A DNA stretch of 64,000 nt, taken from NCBI GenBank assembly GCA_947172415.1, contig OX359198.1, positions 3,379,401-3,443,400 of the forward strand, written 5' to 3'. This document shows positions 11,701 through 23,472 of this stretch, piece by piece. The position numbers were made by a program, and so were the translations under genes. Position 1 is the first letter of the stretch. Every line of letters starts with the position of its first letter. Source of the stretch: Chondrosia reniformis. Taxonomy: Eukaryota > Porifera > Demospongiae > Chondrillida > Chondrillidae. Under the pieces are notes generated by a model. It was given only the letters and a program-made list of their open reading frames with translations. It made no database searches and was not told the origin of the DNA.

Positions 11701-12952
11701 ACTTTTTGATTCATTTTCTGCTAACATAGTCAAGGCTGCATTTTGTTTATAGAAACTATTAGCATTATCTCTTATTTTGCTTAGCAATTCTATATTGTTT
11801 TGCAATGTTTCTTTGGCAGATTCCCTTAAACTTAGTTTTTTGTCGTGTAGGTCAACCAGTGTATTGAAGCTCTTTCCTGTGGAAGAGGCTACACTAGTGT
11901 TAAGCACCTGTAATGCTTTTCTAGTACCAGCAGCAGGATTATTAATTATGCCATCTACAAGACTATTTATGGTAGTCTCTCTGTGTTCCGTGTTAGGTTT
12001 GAAACTATTGAACACAGGCTTAAGTGGGAAAACCTCTTGTACTGACAGGTATTCCATGCAGCAAGCCTCACAGTAGCTCAGGGAATGTCTTATTTTGTTA
12101 CATTCACTTAGAGCCTCCCATATCACTATGGGGAAAGTTTCTAGATAAGTCTCCCTAGCCTTAGACGATCTCCAGCCACTTTTTAAACCTTTTAGAATAT
12201 TCTCAAGTAACTTGTCAAAAGGAGTGGACTTACGGGAGTAATAGTCTGTAAACATAGAATCGTCTAGACCAAATTTGGGGCTCCTAAATAAATCTCTGAA
12301 CCTTTGTATCTTTTGCTTGTAGGTAAGTTCTGTTTGAGTGTCTTCTATACCTGATTTTGTGGTTTCCTGAGTTGGAGTGGCTTCATCATTTGTTGGAGAA
12401 TTTGCTTTTTTTCTGTCTTTGTGAATATGTCTATAATAATTTCAATGAATATCATTTGTTAAACTATCTGATCTATTCTGTAGGTTGCCAATATGCAAGA
12501 CCAAGATTTTTTTAAATCTATTTTTGTATTATTTATTTGTTTATTAATTTATTTAAAATCGTCCATTGTTAAATTGGTTATAGGATATAGACTTAAAACA
12601 GCAGGCATCCTTTGGCTTAATTGATTTACGTATCGTGTATAATCGTCTCACTTCGTATCGTTGTCTTATATCGTCTCACTTCGTATCTTATTAATGTTTT
12701 ATTTAATCGTATCACTTCGTACGTTTTGTATTATACAATTAATGTCTAATATAAGTGAAAACGGCTTTTCAGGGCTCTTTGCATAGTAGCTATAACATGA
12801 TTCACTTCTCTAGCTATCGTGGACTACTTATTTTTTACATACCTTTTGTTGACGAATAGTTCGTATGCAGCAACTCTTGCAAAGCCGCAGTTGAACTTCA
12901 GAGCAATCTGATTATCGACTGATATCCCTCTTGGCTTTTTTTTGGGGGGCAT
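8720..12952 (-). CDS. Transposase-like protein, two exons plus a frame change
   Basis: Exon 1 is 12843-12952 (MPPKKKPRGISVDNQIALKF..., 36 codons plus 2 bases). It ends AACAAAAG before GTATGT. A 412-bp intron ends TTATTATAG, and exon 2 opens at 12430 in phase with a long frame ending at 10444. A second frame (585 codons from Met at 10477) continues the protein in the -1 frame to 8720; total about 1,280 residues. Possible catalytic marks: MWHDHSTLL (Asp codon 11005-11007), GDKPAVQFERG (Asp codon 10717-10719) followed by a CxCGxH knuckle, and late Glu residues in FHALLNHGPVQQE and RSVNTESEEQ. This layout resembles RNase-H-fold transposases with a zinc insertion, such as CMC and KDZ types. I recognise the family as recurrent in cnidarian and sponge genomes but cannot name it. 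Confidence 0.75.
10486..10492 (-). other. A7 run, possible -1 frameshift site
   Basis: On the minus strand the zero frame reads CTA AAA AAA GAG, so the heptamer A_AAA_AAA is in the phase needed for -1 slippage (X_XXY_YYZ). A -1 slip gives ...ELKK then RGFMDIYDFTKPQ, joining the two halves of the transposase. The zero frame stops 15 codons later (10444-10446). A one-base loss in an A run, by mutation or sequencing error, would look the same. Confidence 0.45.
12431..12842 (-). other. Intron of the transposase gene
   Basis: 412 bp with a GTATGT donor (12842-12837) and a TTATTATAG acceptor (ending 12431). Splicing joins AAA AG to A CAT ATT with no frame change and links MPPKKK... to ...SMFTDYYSRKSTPFDK. 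It contains short TATCGTCTCACTTCGTAT-like repeats near 12640-12715. Confidence 0.8.
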
Positions 12953-13732
12953 AATCTTCTCTGTTGTAGACGAAATTTCGAAATTTGGCGATACTTAGTG
13001 TGAATAACACCTTACGGCGATCCTCGATCACTTGCGTCAACATTTAGTATACCTGTATATAATATCCCAGTTACACAACTTAGGATTTGCGCAATATTAA
13101 CATCCGGCTATAAAATTTCACCGTTTGCGTTTCAAATGTGTAAATCATCCCATGAATATACTTATTTGCTAATGAATATGATTTAAATGTTGAGAAATGG
13201 CGTCTATTGCAGAAGTGAAGGAAAAATGCCTATGCGCTTAAGTTAGAAGATCCTCATAGTCATGTAGTCAGCTTCAATGGATTCAGTGAGTGTCATTTAG
13301 TAAAAATTAAGAAGTCCGTTGGCGTCTGAGCTTTATTTCCCAAGATATGAAAGATTAAATAGCATTTACTAATCTATTAAAAGTGTATTTTCACAGTTTT
13401 CTTCTCAACGGATGGGCGAATCGAAACGGACTTCTTAATTTTGTTAGCATACACTCTAACCTTTTCAATGAAGTATAGAACGTAGTTCTAGCTTTTTCCT
13501 AGACTAAGCGCATAGTGTCTGAGTGTTTTAAAATCGGCCCTTTTTAACACGTTATATCTTCGACATTGGTTGTTCAATCTCGCTCAAATTTTAGATTTCG
13601 CTGATATATAAATAAGCGCTTCGATGTATACCAGTTTAAGGTAGCAAATCGTTTCTGTAAGAAAGAAACTTGCTCTTAAAAGTGTTTATAAAAAAACGTA
13701 AAAACACGCAGAACAGTCATATGGCGCCTGTG
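12953..13732 (-). promoter_or_regulatory. 5' non-coding end of the 6.9-kb transposon
   Basis: Region between the start codon and the right TIR, so it should hold the transposase promoter. It contains an inverted repeat, AATTAAGAAGTCCGTT at 13305-13320 and AACGGACTTCTTAATT at 13425-13440. Most of the stretch from 13261 to the TIR is found again at 62911-63775, inverted repeat included, so this end is the conserved part of the family. Whether the inverted repeat binds transposase is unknown. Confidence 0.65.
13711..13732 (-). repeat. Right terminal inverted repeat of the 6.9-kb transposon
   Basis: Reverse complement begins CACAGGCGCCATATGACTG. It is followed by the GA target duplication and then by the continuing Penelope sequence (GGAGTCTAGGCC). 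Confidence 0.88.
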
Positions 13733-14008
13733 GAGGAGTCTAGGCCTAAACAACCCCAGCCTACCATGGATATTAAAGGTGTCGTTTACCAGATCCCCTG
13801 TTCTAGTTTTCCTGCAGTGTACACTGGAGAAACTGGAAGAACACTAAAAGTCAGGATGGCGGAGCACAAATGTGCCGTCAGGATGGGGGATGTGAACAAT
13901 GGCTTAGCTGTTCACTCCCTAAAACTGGCCATCCAATTGAGTGGAGGCAAGCCAGAGTGGTGGAGAGGAAAGAGAACTGGTACAGAAGAAGAATTAAGGA
14001 AGCCCTGA
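13733..14008 (+). CDS. GIY-YIG endonuclease domain of Penelope copy 2
   Basis: Endonuclease end of the split copy: EESRPKQPQPTMDIKG, GVVYQIPC, VYTGETGRTLKVRMAEHK, AVHSLKLAIQLSGGK, then RTGTEEELRKP and a stop. It is almost identical in amino acids to copy 1, so the two copies are close in age or were made together. The open frame extends leftward into the transposon end by chance. Confidence 0.88.
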   Translation, partial: EESRPKQPQPTMDIKGVVYQIPCSSFPAVYTGETGRTLKVRMAEHKCAVRMGDVNNGLAVHSLKLAIQLSGGKPEWWRGKRTGTEEELRKP

Positions 14009-14204
14009 AGATCCAACAATGTCAGGTAAGAATGAACTTAGATCAAGGAATTGTACTAAGAAGTGGTTGGAAACCCTTTTTTATGAATACTCCTTTCAAC
14101 TCTCCTTCCTCCGGAAATGATGTAACCGATGACATCACTGATGAGGTAATTGAAAATGGCAGGAAAAGATGCCAATAAATGAAGACACCTTGAAGGCCAA
14201 CACC

Positions 14205-14240
14205 AGTCACTGAAGAAGACCCCCAGGGTCGAAACGTTTG
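14205..14240 (+). ncRNA. Hammerhead-like motif of Penelope copy 2
   Basis: CTGAAGA (14210-14216), stem GACCC/GGGTC, then GAAAC (14231-14235) and GTTTGG. Same layout as copy 1 and as the motif at 32307, including the extra A before the stem. Confidence 0.45.
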
Positions 14241-14300
14241 GCAGACAGAAGAATCGAAAAAACTGCGTCTCTAGATGCTCTAAAAGTCGAAAGATGAACC

Positions 14301-17300
14301 TTTACAAAGATACATACAACTAGTACATACAACTTGTACATACAACTAGTACATATAAGAGAGTACATTTAACCAAAACTAGTACATTCAAGAAGTACAT
14401 GAAACCAGTACATACAACTAGTACATAACTAGTATATGCAAATAGTACATAAAACTAGGTTATACATCTAGTACATATTACTAGTACATACAACTAGAAT
14501 ACACAATTAGTACGTACAACTAGTACCTATAATAGTACATATAACTAGTACCTATAACTAGTGATCACCACTAGAAGCTACAACTAGTACATAAGAAAAG
14601 GTAATACAAACAGTACATTCAAACAGTACATACAACTAGTCCATATAACTAGTACATAACTAGCATATGCAACTAGTACATATAACTAGTACATACAACC
14701 AGTACACATTACTAGTACATACAACTAGAATATACAAATAGTAGGTACAACTAGTACCTACAAATAGTACCTTTAACTAGTACCTATAACTAGTGATACC
14801 ACTAGTACATACAACTAGTACATAAACTAGTTCATACAACTAGTACAGACAAGTCGTACATACAACTTGTACATAGAACTAGTAAGGATAACTAGAACAT
14901 ACACATATAACTTGTACATACAAATAGTTCAAACAACTAATACATACAACTAGTACATGCAACTGGTACATACAACTAGTACATACATCTAGTAAGCACA
15001 AATTGTACATATACCTAGTTATTTTAACTAGTATACACACATATATATAACTAGTACATATAGAAACTACATACAACGAATACATAACTAGTACTTACAA
15101 CTTGTACATACAAGTAGAACATAAAACTTGAATATACACAAATAACTAGTACATACAACTAGTACATACAAAGAGAACATTCAACCAATACGTATAACTA
15201 GTACATACAAACTACAACTAGTACATATAACTAGATAATACTCATTTAACTAGTCATATGAACAGTACATATACCTAGTTCATATAAATAGTATAACTAG
15301 TACAAACAACTAGTCCTTACAACTAGTACATAAAACTTGAATATACAACTGGTACATACAACTAGTACATAAAACTTGGACATATAACTAGTACCTATAG
15401 GTAGTGATTACAACTAGTACAGACAACTAGTACATACAACTCATACATACAACTCGTACATACAACTTGTACATAGACCTACTAAGGATAACTATAATAT
15501 ACACACATAACTTGTACATATAAATATTACATACAACTAGTACATAATTGGTATATGCAACTAGAACATAAAACTATGACTCACAACTTGATGTACAACT
15601 AGTGCGTCCAACTAGGACATACAACTAGAACATATAACTAGTAAATATAACTACTGATTACCACTAGTACATTCAACTAGTACATAAAACTCGTACATAT
15701 AACTCGTACATACAAATTGTACATAGACCTACTAAGGATAATTAGAATATACACATATAACTTGTACATATAAATATTAAATATAACTAGTACATACAAC
15801 TAGTACATGCAACTGGTACATACAAATAGTACATACAACTGGTACATACAACTAATCCATACAACTGGTTCATATAACTAGAACATACACATATAACTAG
15901 TCCTTATAAATAGTACATATAACTAGTTCTTACAACTAGTGATTACCACTAGTACATAATACTAGTACTTACAACTAGTACATATAATAAGTTCATACAA
16001 CTAGTACATACAAATAGTACACATAACTAATGCATACAACTAGTACATTCTACTGGTACATACAACTAGTACATACAACGAGTACATAAAACTAGTACAT
16101 ACAACTAGTAAATACAACTAATACATACAACTCTTACATAAAACTTGTACATAGAACTAGTAAGGATAAGTAGAACATACACATATAACTTGTACGTATG
16201 AATAGTACATACAACTAGTTCATACAACTAGTACTACAAGTAGTACATACAACTAGTACATAAAACTAGTACATAAAGCTAGTACATTCAACTAGTACAT
16301 ACAACTAGCACATACAACTAGTAAAGATAACTAGTACTAGTACATTGAACTAGTACATAAAACTAGTACAAAGAACTAGTAACTAGGTCCTACAACTAGT
16401 ACATACAACTAATACATACAAGTGGTTCCTTCTATTAGGAAATATAACTGGTACTGGTATGTGCAATTAGTACATACAACTAGTACCTACAACTAATTAA
16501 TAAACCAGTACACACAACTAATGCATAAAACTAGAACATAAAACTAGTTAATACAACTAATATAAAAAAGTTATACCTACAACAAGTAAATATAACTACT
16601 ACTAGTACATATAAAAAACTAGTACATACAATTACTAGTGAATACATACAACTAGTAAATACACCTAGTACATACAACTAGTACCTACAATTAGTTCACA
16701 CAAGTAGTACATACAACTAGTACATACAGTTAGAACATAAAACTAGTTCCTACAACTGGTAAATATAACTTGTATTCGAACATACAACTAGTAAATAAAG
16801 CTAGTAACTGGTTCCTACATCTAGTACAAACAACAAGTACATACAACTAGTACTTCCAACTAATAATCATAACTAGTACTAGAAAGTGCAACTAGTACAT
16901 AAAACAAGTACATACAACTAGTACTTCCAACTAATAAACATAACTTGTACTAGAACGTACAACTAGTACATACAACTAGTAATGTGTACATACAACTTGT
17001 ACATACAACTAGTACATATAACTAGAACATTCACATAAAACTAGTACATATAAATAGTACATACAACTAGTACATACAACTAGTACATATAAATAGTGCA
17101 TTAAACATGTACATACAACTTGTACATACAACCAGTACATACAACCAGTACATACAACCAGTACATACAACTAGTCCATACCACTAGTACATAACTAGTA
17201 TATGCAACTAGTACGTAAAACTAGGACATTAACTAGTACATATAACTAGTACATACAACCAGTACATATTACTAGTACATACCACTAGAATATACAACTA

Positions 17301-20300
17301 GTACGTACAACTAGTACATACTACTAGTACATATAACTAGTACCTATAACTAGTGATTACACCTAGTATATACAACTAGTAGATATAACTTGTTCATGCA
17401 ACTAGTACATATTCCTAGTATATACTACCAGTACAGTCAACCAGTACATACGACTGGTACATACTAATAGTACAAAGCTAGCACTTAAACTAGTACATAG
17501 GACTAGTACATAAACCGAGTACATATAACTAGTACATACAACTAGTACATATATCTAATACATACAATTTGTACATACAGCTACTACAGATAATTAGAAG
17601 TTACGCATATAAATAGTACATTCAACTAGTGCATACAACTAGTACATAACTAGTATATGCAACTAGAATATACAACTAGTAGGTACAACTAGTACTTACA
17701 AATTGTACCAATAACTAGTACCTATAACTAGTGATTACCACTAGTACATACAATAGGTACGTATAACTAGTTCACAAAACTACTACAGACAAGTCGTACA
17801 TACAACTTGTACATAGAACTAGTAAGGATAACTAGAACTTACACATATAACTTGTACACACAAATAGTACAAACAACTAATAAATACAACTAGTACATGC
17901 AACTGGTACATACAACTAGTACAGACAACTGGTACATACAACTAGTACATACATCTAGTATGCACAAATTGTACATACACCTAGAACATATAACTAGTAC
18001 TTACATATATAACTAGTACATATAGATACTACATACAACGAATACATAACTAGTACTTACAACTTGTACATACACGTACAACATATAACTAGAATATACA
18101 CATATAACTGGTACATACAACTAGTACATACAAACAGTACATTCAACCAATACGTACAACTGGTACATAAAACCAGCACACATAAATAGTACATACAACC
18201 AGTACATACAACTAGTACATACAACTAGTACATACAACTAATACACAAAACCATTACATACAACTAGTAGATACAACTAGAATATACAACTTGGATGTCC
18301 AACTAGTACATACAACTCGTAGATATAACTTTTACAAAAGAAGTAGTAGGAATAACTATATAGTACATACACATATAACTTGTACATATAAATAGTACAT
18401 ACAATGAGTAAATACAACTAGTACCTGCAACTGGTACAAACAATTAGAATACACATCTAGTATATACAAATTTTACATACACCTAGTACATATAACTAGA
18501 ACATACACAAATAACTAGTACATATCAATACTACATACCACTAATACATAAGTAATACATAAAGCTTGTACATACAAGTAGAACATATAACTAGAACATA
18601 CAAATATAACTACTACATACAACTAGTACATACACACAGAACATTCAACCAATACTTATAACTAGTACATACAACTAGTGCATACAACTTTTACATACAA
18701 CCAGTACATATTACTAGTAAATACAACTAGAATATACAAATAGTATGTACAACTAGTCCCTACAACTAGTACTTATAACTAGGACCTATAACTAGTGATT
18801 TCCACTAGTACGTACAACTAGTACATACAACTAGTATATACAAATAGTACATACACTAGTCCATACAACCAGTACATATATCTAGAACAAACAACCACTA
18901 CAAACAAATAGCACATATAACTGGATCACTATAACTAGTGTTTACAATTAATACATACAACTAGTACGTACACCAAGTACATTTAACTAGTACATAACCC
19001 TAGTACATATAACTATTACATACAAATTGTACATTCAACTTGTACAGATAACTAAACATACACATATAACTTGTACATATAAATAGTACATAAAACTAGT
19101 ACATTCAACCAGTACATTCAACTAGTACAAACAAATAGTACATACAACTAGTAAATACAAAAAGTACATACAACTATTACATATAACTTCTATATAAAAC
19201 TAATACATATAACTAAAACATACACATTTAACTAGTACATATAAATAGGGCATTTAACTGTTATATATAAATAAAACATAAAAGTAGTACATACAACAAA
19301 TACCTATAAATAGTACACACAACAAGTACATACAAACAGTACATACCACAAGTACATATAACTAGTATATATCTAGTATATGCAACTAGTACATAAAACT
19401 AGGACGTACAACTAGGACAAATAACTAGTACATACAACAAGTACATATTACAAGTACAATAAAACTAGAATATACAACTAGGACATACAACTAGTACCTA
19501 CAACTAGTACATTTAACTAGTACATATAACAAGTGATTACCATTAGTACCTACAACTAGTACATACAACTAGTACATACAACATGTTCATACAACTAGTA
19601 TATACAACTAGCACCTATAACTGGAACATACACATAACTATAACCTAAAATTAGGACATACAAATAGTATATGCAACTAGTACATGTAACTAGTACATTC
19701 AACTAGATCATACAACTTGTACATACACCTAGTACATACAACTAGTACATACAACTAGTACATACAACTAGTACATACAACTAGTACATAAACCTAGTAC
19801 ATAAAACTAGTACATACAACTAGTACACACAGCTAGTTCATACAATTAGTACATAAAACTAGTACATAGAACTATTGCATAGATTTAGTACATACAACTA
19901 GTACTTACCACTTGTAAATATAATTATTACTAGTACATAAAACTACTTCATACAACTAGTAAAGAGTTTATACAACTAGTAAATACAACTAGTACATACA
20001 ACTAGTAACTGGTACATACAACTAGGACATACAACTAGTACATAAAAATTGTACATACCACTAGTATATATAACTATATAGTACTAGATCATACAACTAG
20101 TACATACAACTAGTAAATAGAATTTGTACTTACAACTAGTTCAAACAACTACTACATATAGGAATTACCTACCTAGTACCTTGTAGAGCTATATAGTACT
20201 AGAACCTACAACTAGTATATACAGCTGGTACATGCAGCTAGTTCACATAACTAGTACAAACAACTAATACATATGCCTAGTAAATACATATATAACTAGT

Positions 20301-21285
20301 ATATATAAATTGTACATACAACTAGTAAATACCACTAGTAGATACGACTATCATATAATACTAGTGCTACAACTAGTACATAGAACTAGTGGGTAAAACT
20401 ATATAGAACATATAACTAGTACATACAACTAGTACATACAACTACTTCTACAACTAGTACATAGAACTAGTACATAGTACTAGTGCATACAACTCGTACG
20501 TTCTTAGAATCTTGAATAACTAGTACTAGAAAATACAACTAGTACTAACCAAGTAGTACATACAACTGGTACACACGACTAGTATTTACAACTAGTACAT
20601 AAAACTAGTACATACAACTGGTACTTAACTACTACATACAACTAGTAAATACAAATATAGTACTAGTTTATACAATTAGTAGATACAACTAGTACATACA
20701 ACTAGTACATTAAATTAGTACATACAAGTAGAACATACAACTAGTTCAAATAACTGGTACATACAACTAGTACATACAACTCGAACCTTCCTAGAACTTT
20801 GTATTACTAGTACTAGAACCTACAACTAGTTGATAGCTAGTGCATACAACTAGTACATACAACTGGTACATATCTAGTACACCAGTGGTACATACAACTA
20901 GTACACACAATAAGGACATACAACTAGTACATACAACTAGTACATACACTTGTACATACAACTAGTACATAAAACTAGTACACAAAACTGGTATATATAA
21001 CTAGTACATACAAATAGAATATACGACCAGTACATATAACTAGTAATTAGTACATACAACTAGTACATTCAACTACTTCTAAAACTAGTACATACAACTC
21101 GTACAAATAACTAGTACATATAGCTGGTCCATACAACTAGAACATACAACTAGTTCATACAACTTCTAACTACTACATATATCTCTGACATACAACACAA
21201 AAGTAGTACATACAACTGGTACAAACGAGTAGTATTTACAACTATATAGCACCTACAACTAGTAAATACAACTAGTAAATACAGA
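14301..21285 (+). repeat. Satellite A array, forward orientation, 7 kb
   Basis: Uninterrupted 13-bp satellite A. Larger blocks recur. One containing CAGACAAGTCGTACATACAA, followed by ACATAGAACTAGTAAGGATA, occurs near 14847 and again near 17787, 2,940 bp apart. It also occurs in variant form near 23603 and 29877. This is higher-order repeat structure. No gene seen. Confidence 0.95.
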
Positions 21286-21522
21286 GAAATATTAAAAATT
21301 TTCTACAAAAATAGTGAAGATGTAGGGATGGCACAAAAAGTAGAGAAACAAGAAAGGGATGTTACACAGTGAAGTATTAGCTATACATGAATCCTACAAA
21401 CAAGGGTGTTGTATGATTCATGCATAGCTAATACTTCACTGTGAAACATCCCTTTCTTGTTTCTCTACTTTTTGTGTATTCCCTACATCTTCACTATTTT
21501 TGTAGAAAATTTTTAATATTTC
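21286..21522. repeat. Palindrome (inverted repeat with 108-bp arms)
   Basis: Arm 1 starts GAAATATTAAAAATTTTC; arm 2 is its near-perfect reverse complement ending at 21522. A loop of about 21 bases (CTACAAACAAGGGTGTTGT...) separates them. The arms would fold into a very stable hairpin. Relative to copy B the central part is inverted. Confidence 0.9.
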
Positions 21523-22040
21523 TAGTTTCTGTACTTTTTATGGATATTGGGCTAGGAATTATAATTTTATACCATTTTGGATTCGCAATCTTCAACTGAT
21601 TATAACGTCATTAAAATGGCGAAATTATTGAGGCCTTGACTCTGAGGCCATGAAAACCGTCATACTCAATAATAGCGTTATCGCTCTCACTTCTACAAAA
21701 AAATACAGTTCGGAAAATTTGCAGTAGTTTCGTTTAACAATTAGTCCAAAAGCTTATATAGTTTTTTATTTATGGCTGACGAAGAAGAAGAAGATGAAGA
21801 AGAAGAAGAAGAAGAAGAAGAAGACGAAAATGACAATTTCTTAAGTTTGTTATTTCGCCAGCCGGACATATTCACTTGCCTTTAATGTCTATTTAGAGTA
21901 TGTATAGTGTATCTTTAGCCATACATAGCCTTGTTTTGTCGATTTTCGGCCTATTTCAGGATTTTGCTCCTATACCGATGTATGGGGAAAACGAAAAAAA
22001 CGCGTCATCCCTACATAGGGAGTACTACTGTACTCCCCGA
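21523..22040 (+). mobile_element. Body of the palindromic element, copy A
   Basis: About 520 bp found only here and at 28380-28975. It includes a (GAA)n tract (21778-21828), which makes a 36-codon frame MADEEEEDEE..., an untrustworthy gene call. It ends with a perfect hairpin GGGAGTAC-TACT-GTACTCCC (22018-22037). A 3' terminal hairpin recalls Helitron-type ends, but no CTRR end or insertion site can be proved, since satellite A itself supplies CTAG. Confidence 0.55.
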
Positions 22041-22576
22041 TTATATAGTACTAGTTCATTCAATTAGTACATACAACTATTACATACAACTAGTACATAA
22101 AACCAGTACACACAAGTAGCACATACAACTAGTTCATACAACCAGTACAAACACAAAGTACATACAACTCGTACGTTCCTAGAACCTTGTATAGCTAGTA
22201 CTAGAACCTACAACTAGTGCATAGCTAGTACATACAATTAGTACATACAACTCCTCTATACAACCAGTTCCTAAAACTTGTAAATATAACTAGTACTAGT
22301 AGAGACATCCAGTACACTGAACTAGTACATGCAATAGTACATATAACTAGTACACAAAATTATTACATATAACTAGTACATGTATATGCTTGTTGTATGT
22401 ACTTGAAGTGATTACAACAAGTATATACAACTCATCATACAACTAGGATTTAAAACATGTAATTACAATTAGTACATCCAATTAGTACTCCAACTTTTAT
22501 ATAGAACTAGTACATATACCTAGTACATACAACTAATACATTTAACTAGTAATTAGTACAAAAAACTAGTACATAC
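22041..22576 (+). repeat. Satellite A array, forward orientation
   Basis: 13-bp satellite units inside segmental copy A. No gene seen. Confidence 0.9.
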
Positions 22577-23004
22577 CCCAGCAATTGCTTCTTTCGTGTT
22601 TTTCCCTCTTTATGATGTTTCATTGATTATTACTTGTGGTTTGATTATCACATCGATTATTCATAGATTTTCTCAGCTCTCCTGTGGTTGATGGTGGCCA
22701 GCGACCCATTGGTTAAGATGGCCCCTCCCACTGGAAATGGGCTGGGTCTTGATTATCAGCTTGTCTGATGAAGTGAATCACCACTAATTAAGAATGTACA
22801 CCGATTATTTGTTGTAGTTAGTTTAAGAGGGAGAACATGGGAGAGGCATTGCTGTGGCAGTTGTAGCTCAGTGGCAGAGCAACTGGTGGTCATAACCAGC
22901 TGTCCTGGGTTCAATTCCCAGCAATTGCTTCTTTCGTGTTTTTCCCTCTTTATGATGTTTCATTGATTATTACTTGTGGTTTGATTATCACATCGATTAT
23001 TCAT
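22577..23004 (+). mobile_element. tRNA-derived repeat with 88-bp direct terminal repeats
   Basis: A 428-bp insert in satellite A. Its first 88 bp (22577-22664, CCCAGCAATTGCTTC...ATTATTCAT) recur exactly as its last 88 bp (22917-23004), giving a 340-bp unit present 1.26 times. The second repeat begins inside the acceptor and T-arm of a tRNA-like sequence. A tandem or circular intermediate, or a SINE that inserted into its own tail, would explain this. No coding potential. Confidence 0.7.
22857..22928 (+). tRNA. tRNA-like sequence (pseudo-tRNA, CAT anticodon)
   Basis: 72 nt with a 7-bp acceptor stem GCAGTTG/CAATTGC, D-arm GCTC-AGTGGCA-GAGC, an anticodon region containing GTCATAA and T-arm CTGGG-TTCAATT-CCCAG. 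Box A (TAGCTCAGTGG) and box B (GGTTCAATTCC) match pol III promoters. The anticodon arm carries about two extra bases and pairs imperfectly. With its place in a repeat, that argues for a tRNA-Met-like pseudo-tRNA driving a SINE rather than a working tRNA. No CCA is encoded. Confidence 0.6.
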
Positions 23005-23234
23005 ACAACTAGTACACACAATTAGTAAATATAACTAGAACATACAACTAGTACATATAACTAGTACCTATAACTAGTGATTACCACTAGAAGCTACAAC
23101 TAATAAATACGACTAGTACATACAAACAGTACATACATACAGTACATACAACTAGTATATAACTAGTATATAACTAGTATAAGCAACTAGTGCCTATAAC
23201 TAGTACATACAACCAGTACATATTACTAGTACAT
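23005..23234 (+). repeat. Satellite A, short block
   Basis: 13-bp satellite between the tRNA-derived repeat and hammerhead repeat copy 2. Confidence 0.9.
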
Positions 23235-23472
23235 AAGGATTCACAGAAGATCAAGATAAAGAAAAAGACAAAGACTCCCAGGATCACTGATGAAGGGTGG
23301 AATTCCCAGAAACGGCTGTCTGACCCAGTGGAGAAGAAGATGAAAGAAGGGAAAAGAAGGAAGAAAAGACTACTGTATCTTCATCTAAAGCTCTCTTTAG
23401 GTTTAGTTCCCGTATAGGCTCTTTTTACAGAATAGGCATATAGCATGTAGGAAAATGGTATCTTAGATTTTT
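23235..23472 (+). mobile_element. 238-bp hammerhead-bearing repeat, copy 2
   Basis: Same 238-bp unit as at 2172, starting AAGGATTCAC and ending GATTTTT. CAT stands on both sides (23232-23234 and 23473-23475). The duplicated segment near 29740 has the same satellite without the insert (AGTACATACAACTAG), so this is a true insertion with a possible 3-bp target duplication. The hammerhead-like core reads CTGATGA, GGG/CCC stem, GAAAC, GGCT, GTC. A 75-codon frame through it is low-complexity K/R and not convincing. Confidence 0.75.

Larger units (their letters stand above)
6817..13732 (-). mobile_element. 6.9-kb DNA transposon, superfamily unassigned
   Basis: A 6,916-bp insertion in Penelope copy 2. 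The ends are inverted repeats: left CACTGGTACCTTATGACTG, right (reverse complement) CACAGGCGCCATATGACTG, matching at about 18 of 22 positions. The target GA is present once in Penelope copy 1 and on both sides here (6815-6816, 13733-13734), a 2-bp target duplication. Inside, on the minus strand, are an intron-containing transposase-like gene and a coiled-coil protein gene. A CAC terminus with a 2-bp duplication recalls the CACTA/Mirage/Chapaev group. That is inference; I cannot name the family. A related fragment lies at 62911-63775. Confidence 0.88.
6614..14300 (+). mobile_element. Penelope-like element, copy 2, split by a transposon
   Basis: Second Penelope-like copy, plus strand, head to head with copy 1. 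It is more strongly 5'-truncated: it begins in the linker (GYPSKVAARHMKKRQ) and runs to the same 3' terminus as copy 1 (CTGCGTC, about 14265-14280). A 6.9-kb DNA transposon (6817-13732) lies within it. Removing the transposon and one GA restores the sequence seen uninterrupted in copy 1 near 5150, so copy 1 acts as the empty-site reference. Confidence 0.9.
20701..22576 (+). repeat. Segmental duplication, copy A
   Basis: This stretch of satellite plus palindromic element is repeated, with scattered differences, from 23635 onward (offset about 2,934 bp). Rare satellite variants match in order, for example ACTCGAACCTTCCTAGAAC and CATGTATATGCTTGTTGTAT. Copy A is uninterrupted by the 4-kb transposon, so it supplies the empty site. 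Confidence 0.85.

Noticed and set aside
21773-21883. 36-codon poly-Glu frame (MADEEEEDEE...)
   Set aside because: It is a (GAA)n tract. The duplicate copy at 28682 has a stop in the tract, so there is no sign of coding constraint.
22760-22790. CTGATGAAGTGAATCACC as a further hammerhead
   Set aside because: A GTGA/TCAC stem follows the first box, but there is no GAAA box after it.
22857-22928. Working tRNA-Met gene
   Set aside because: The anticodon arm has extra bases and poor pairing, and the sequence is part of a repeat with duplicated tail. A tRNA-derived SINE fits better.
23190-23417. 75-codon frame through the 238-bp repeat (KIKIKKKTKTPRITDEG...)
   Set aside because: It starts in satellite and is low-complexity K/R. 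The hammerhead-like core is the better explanation of its conservation.
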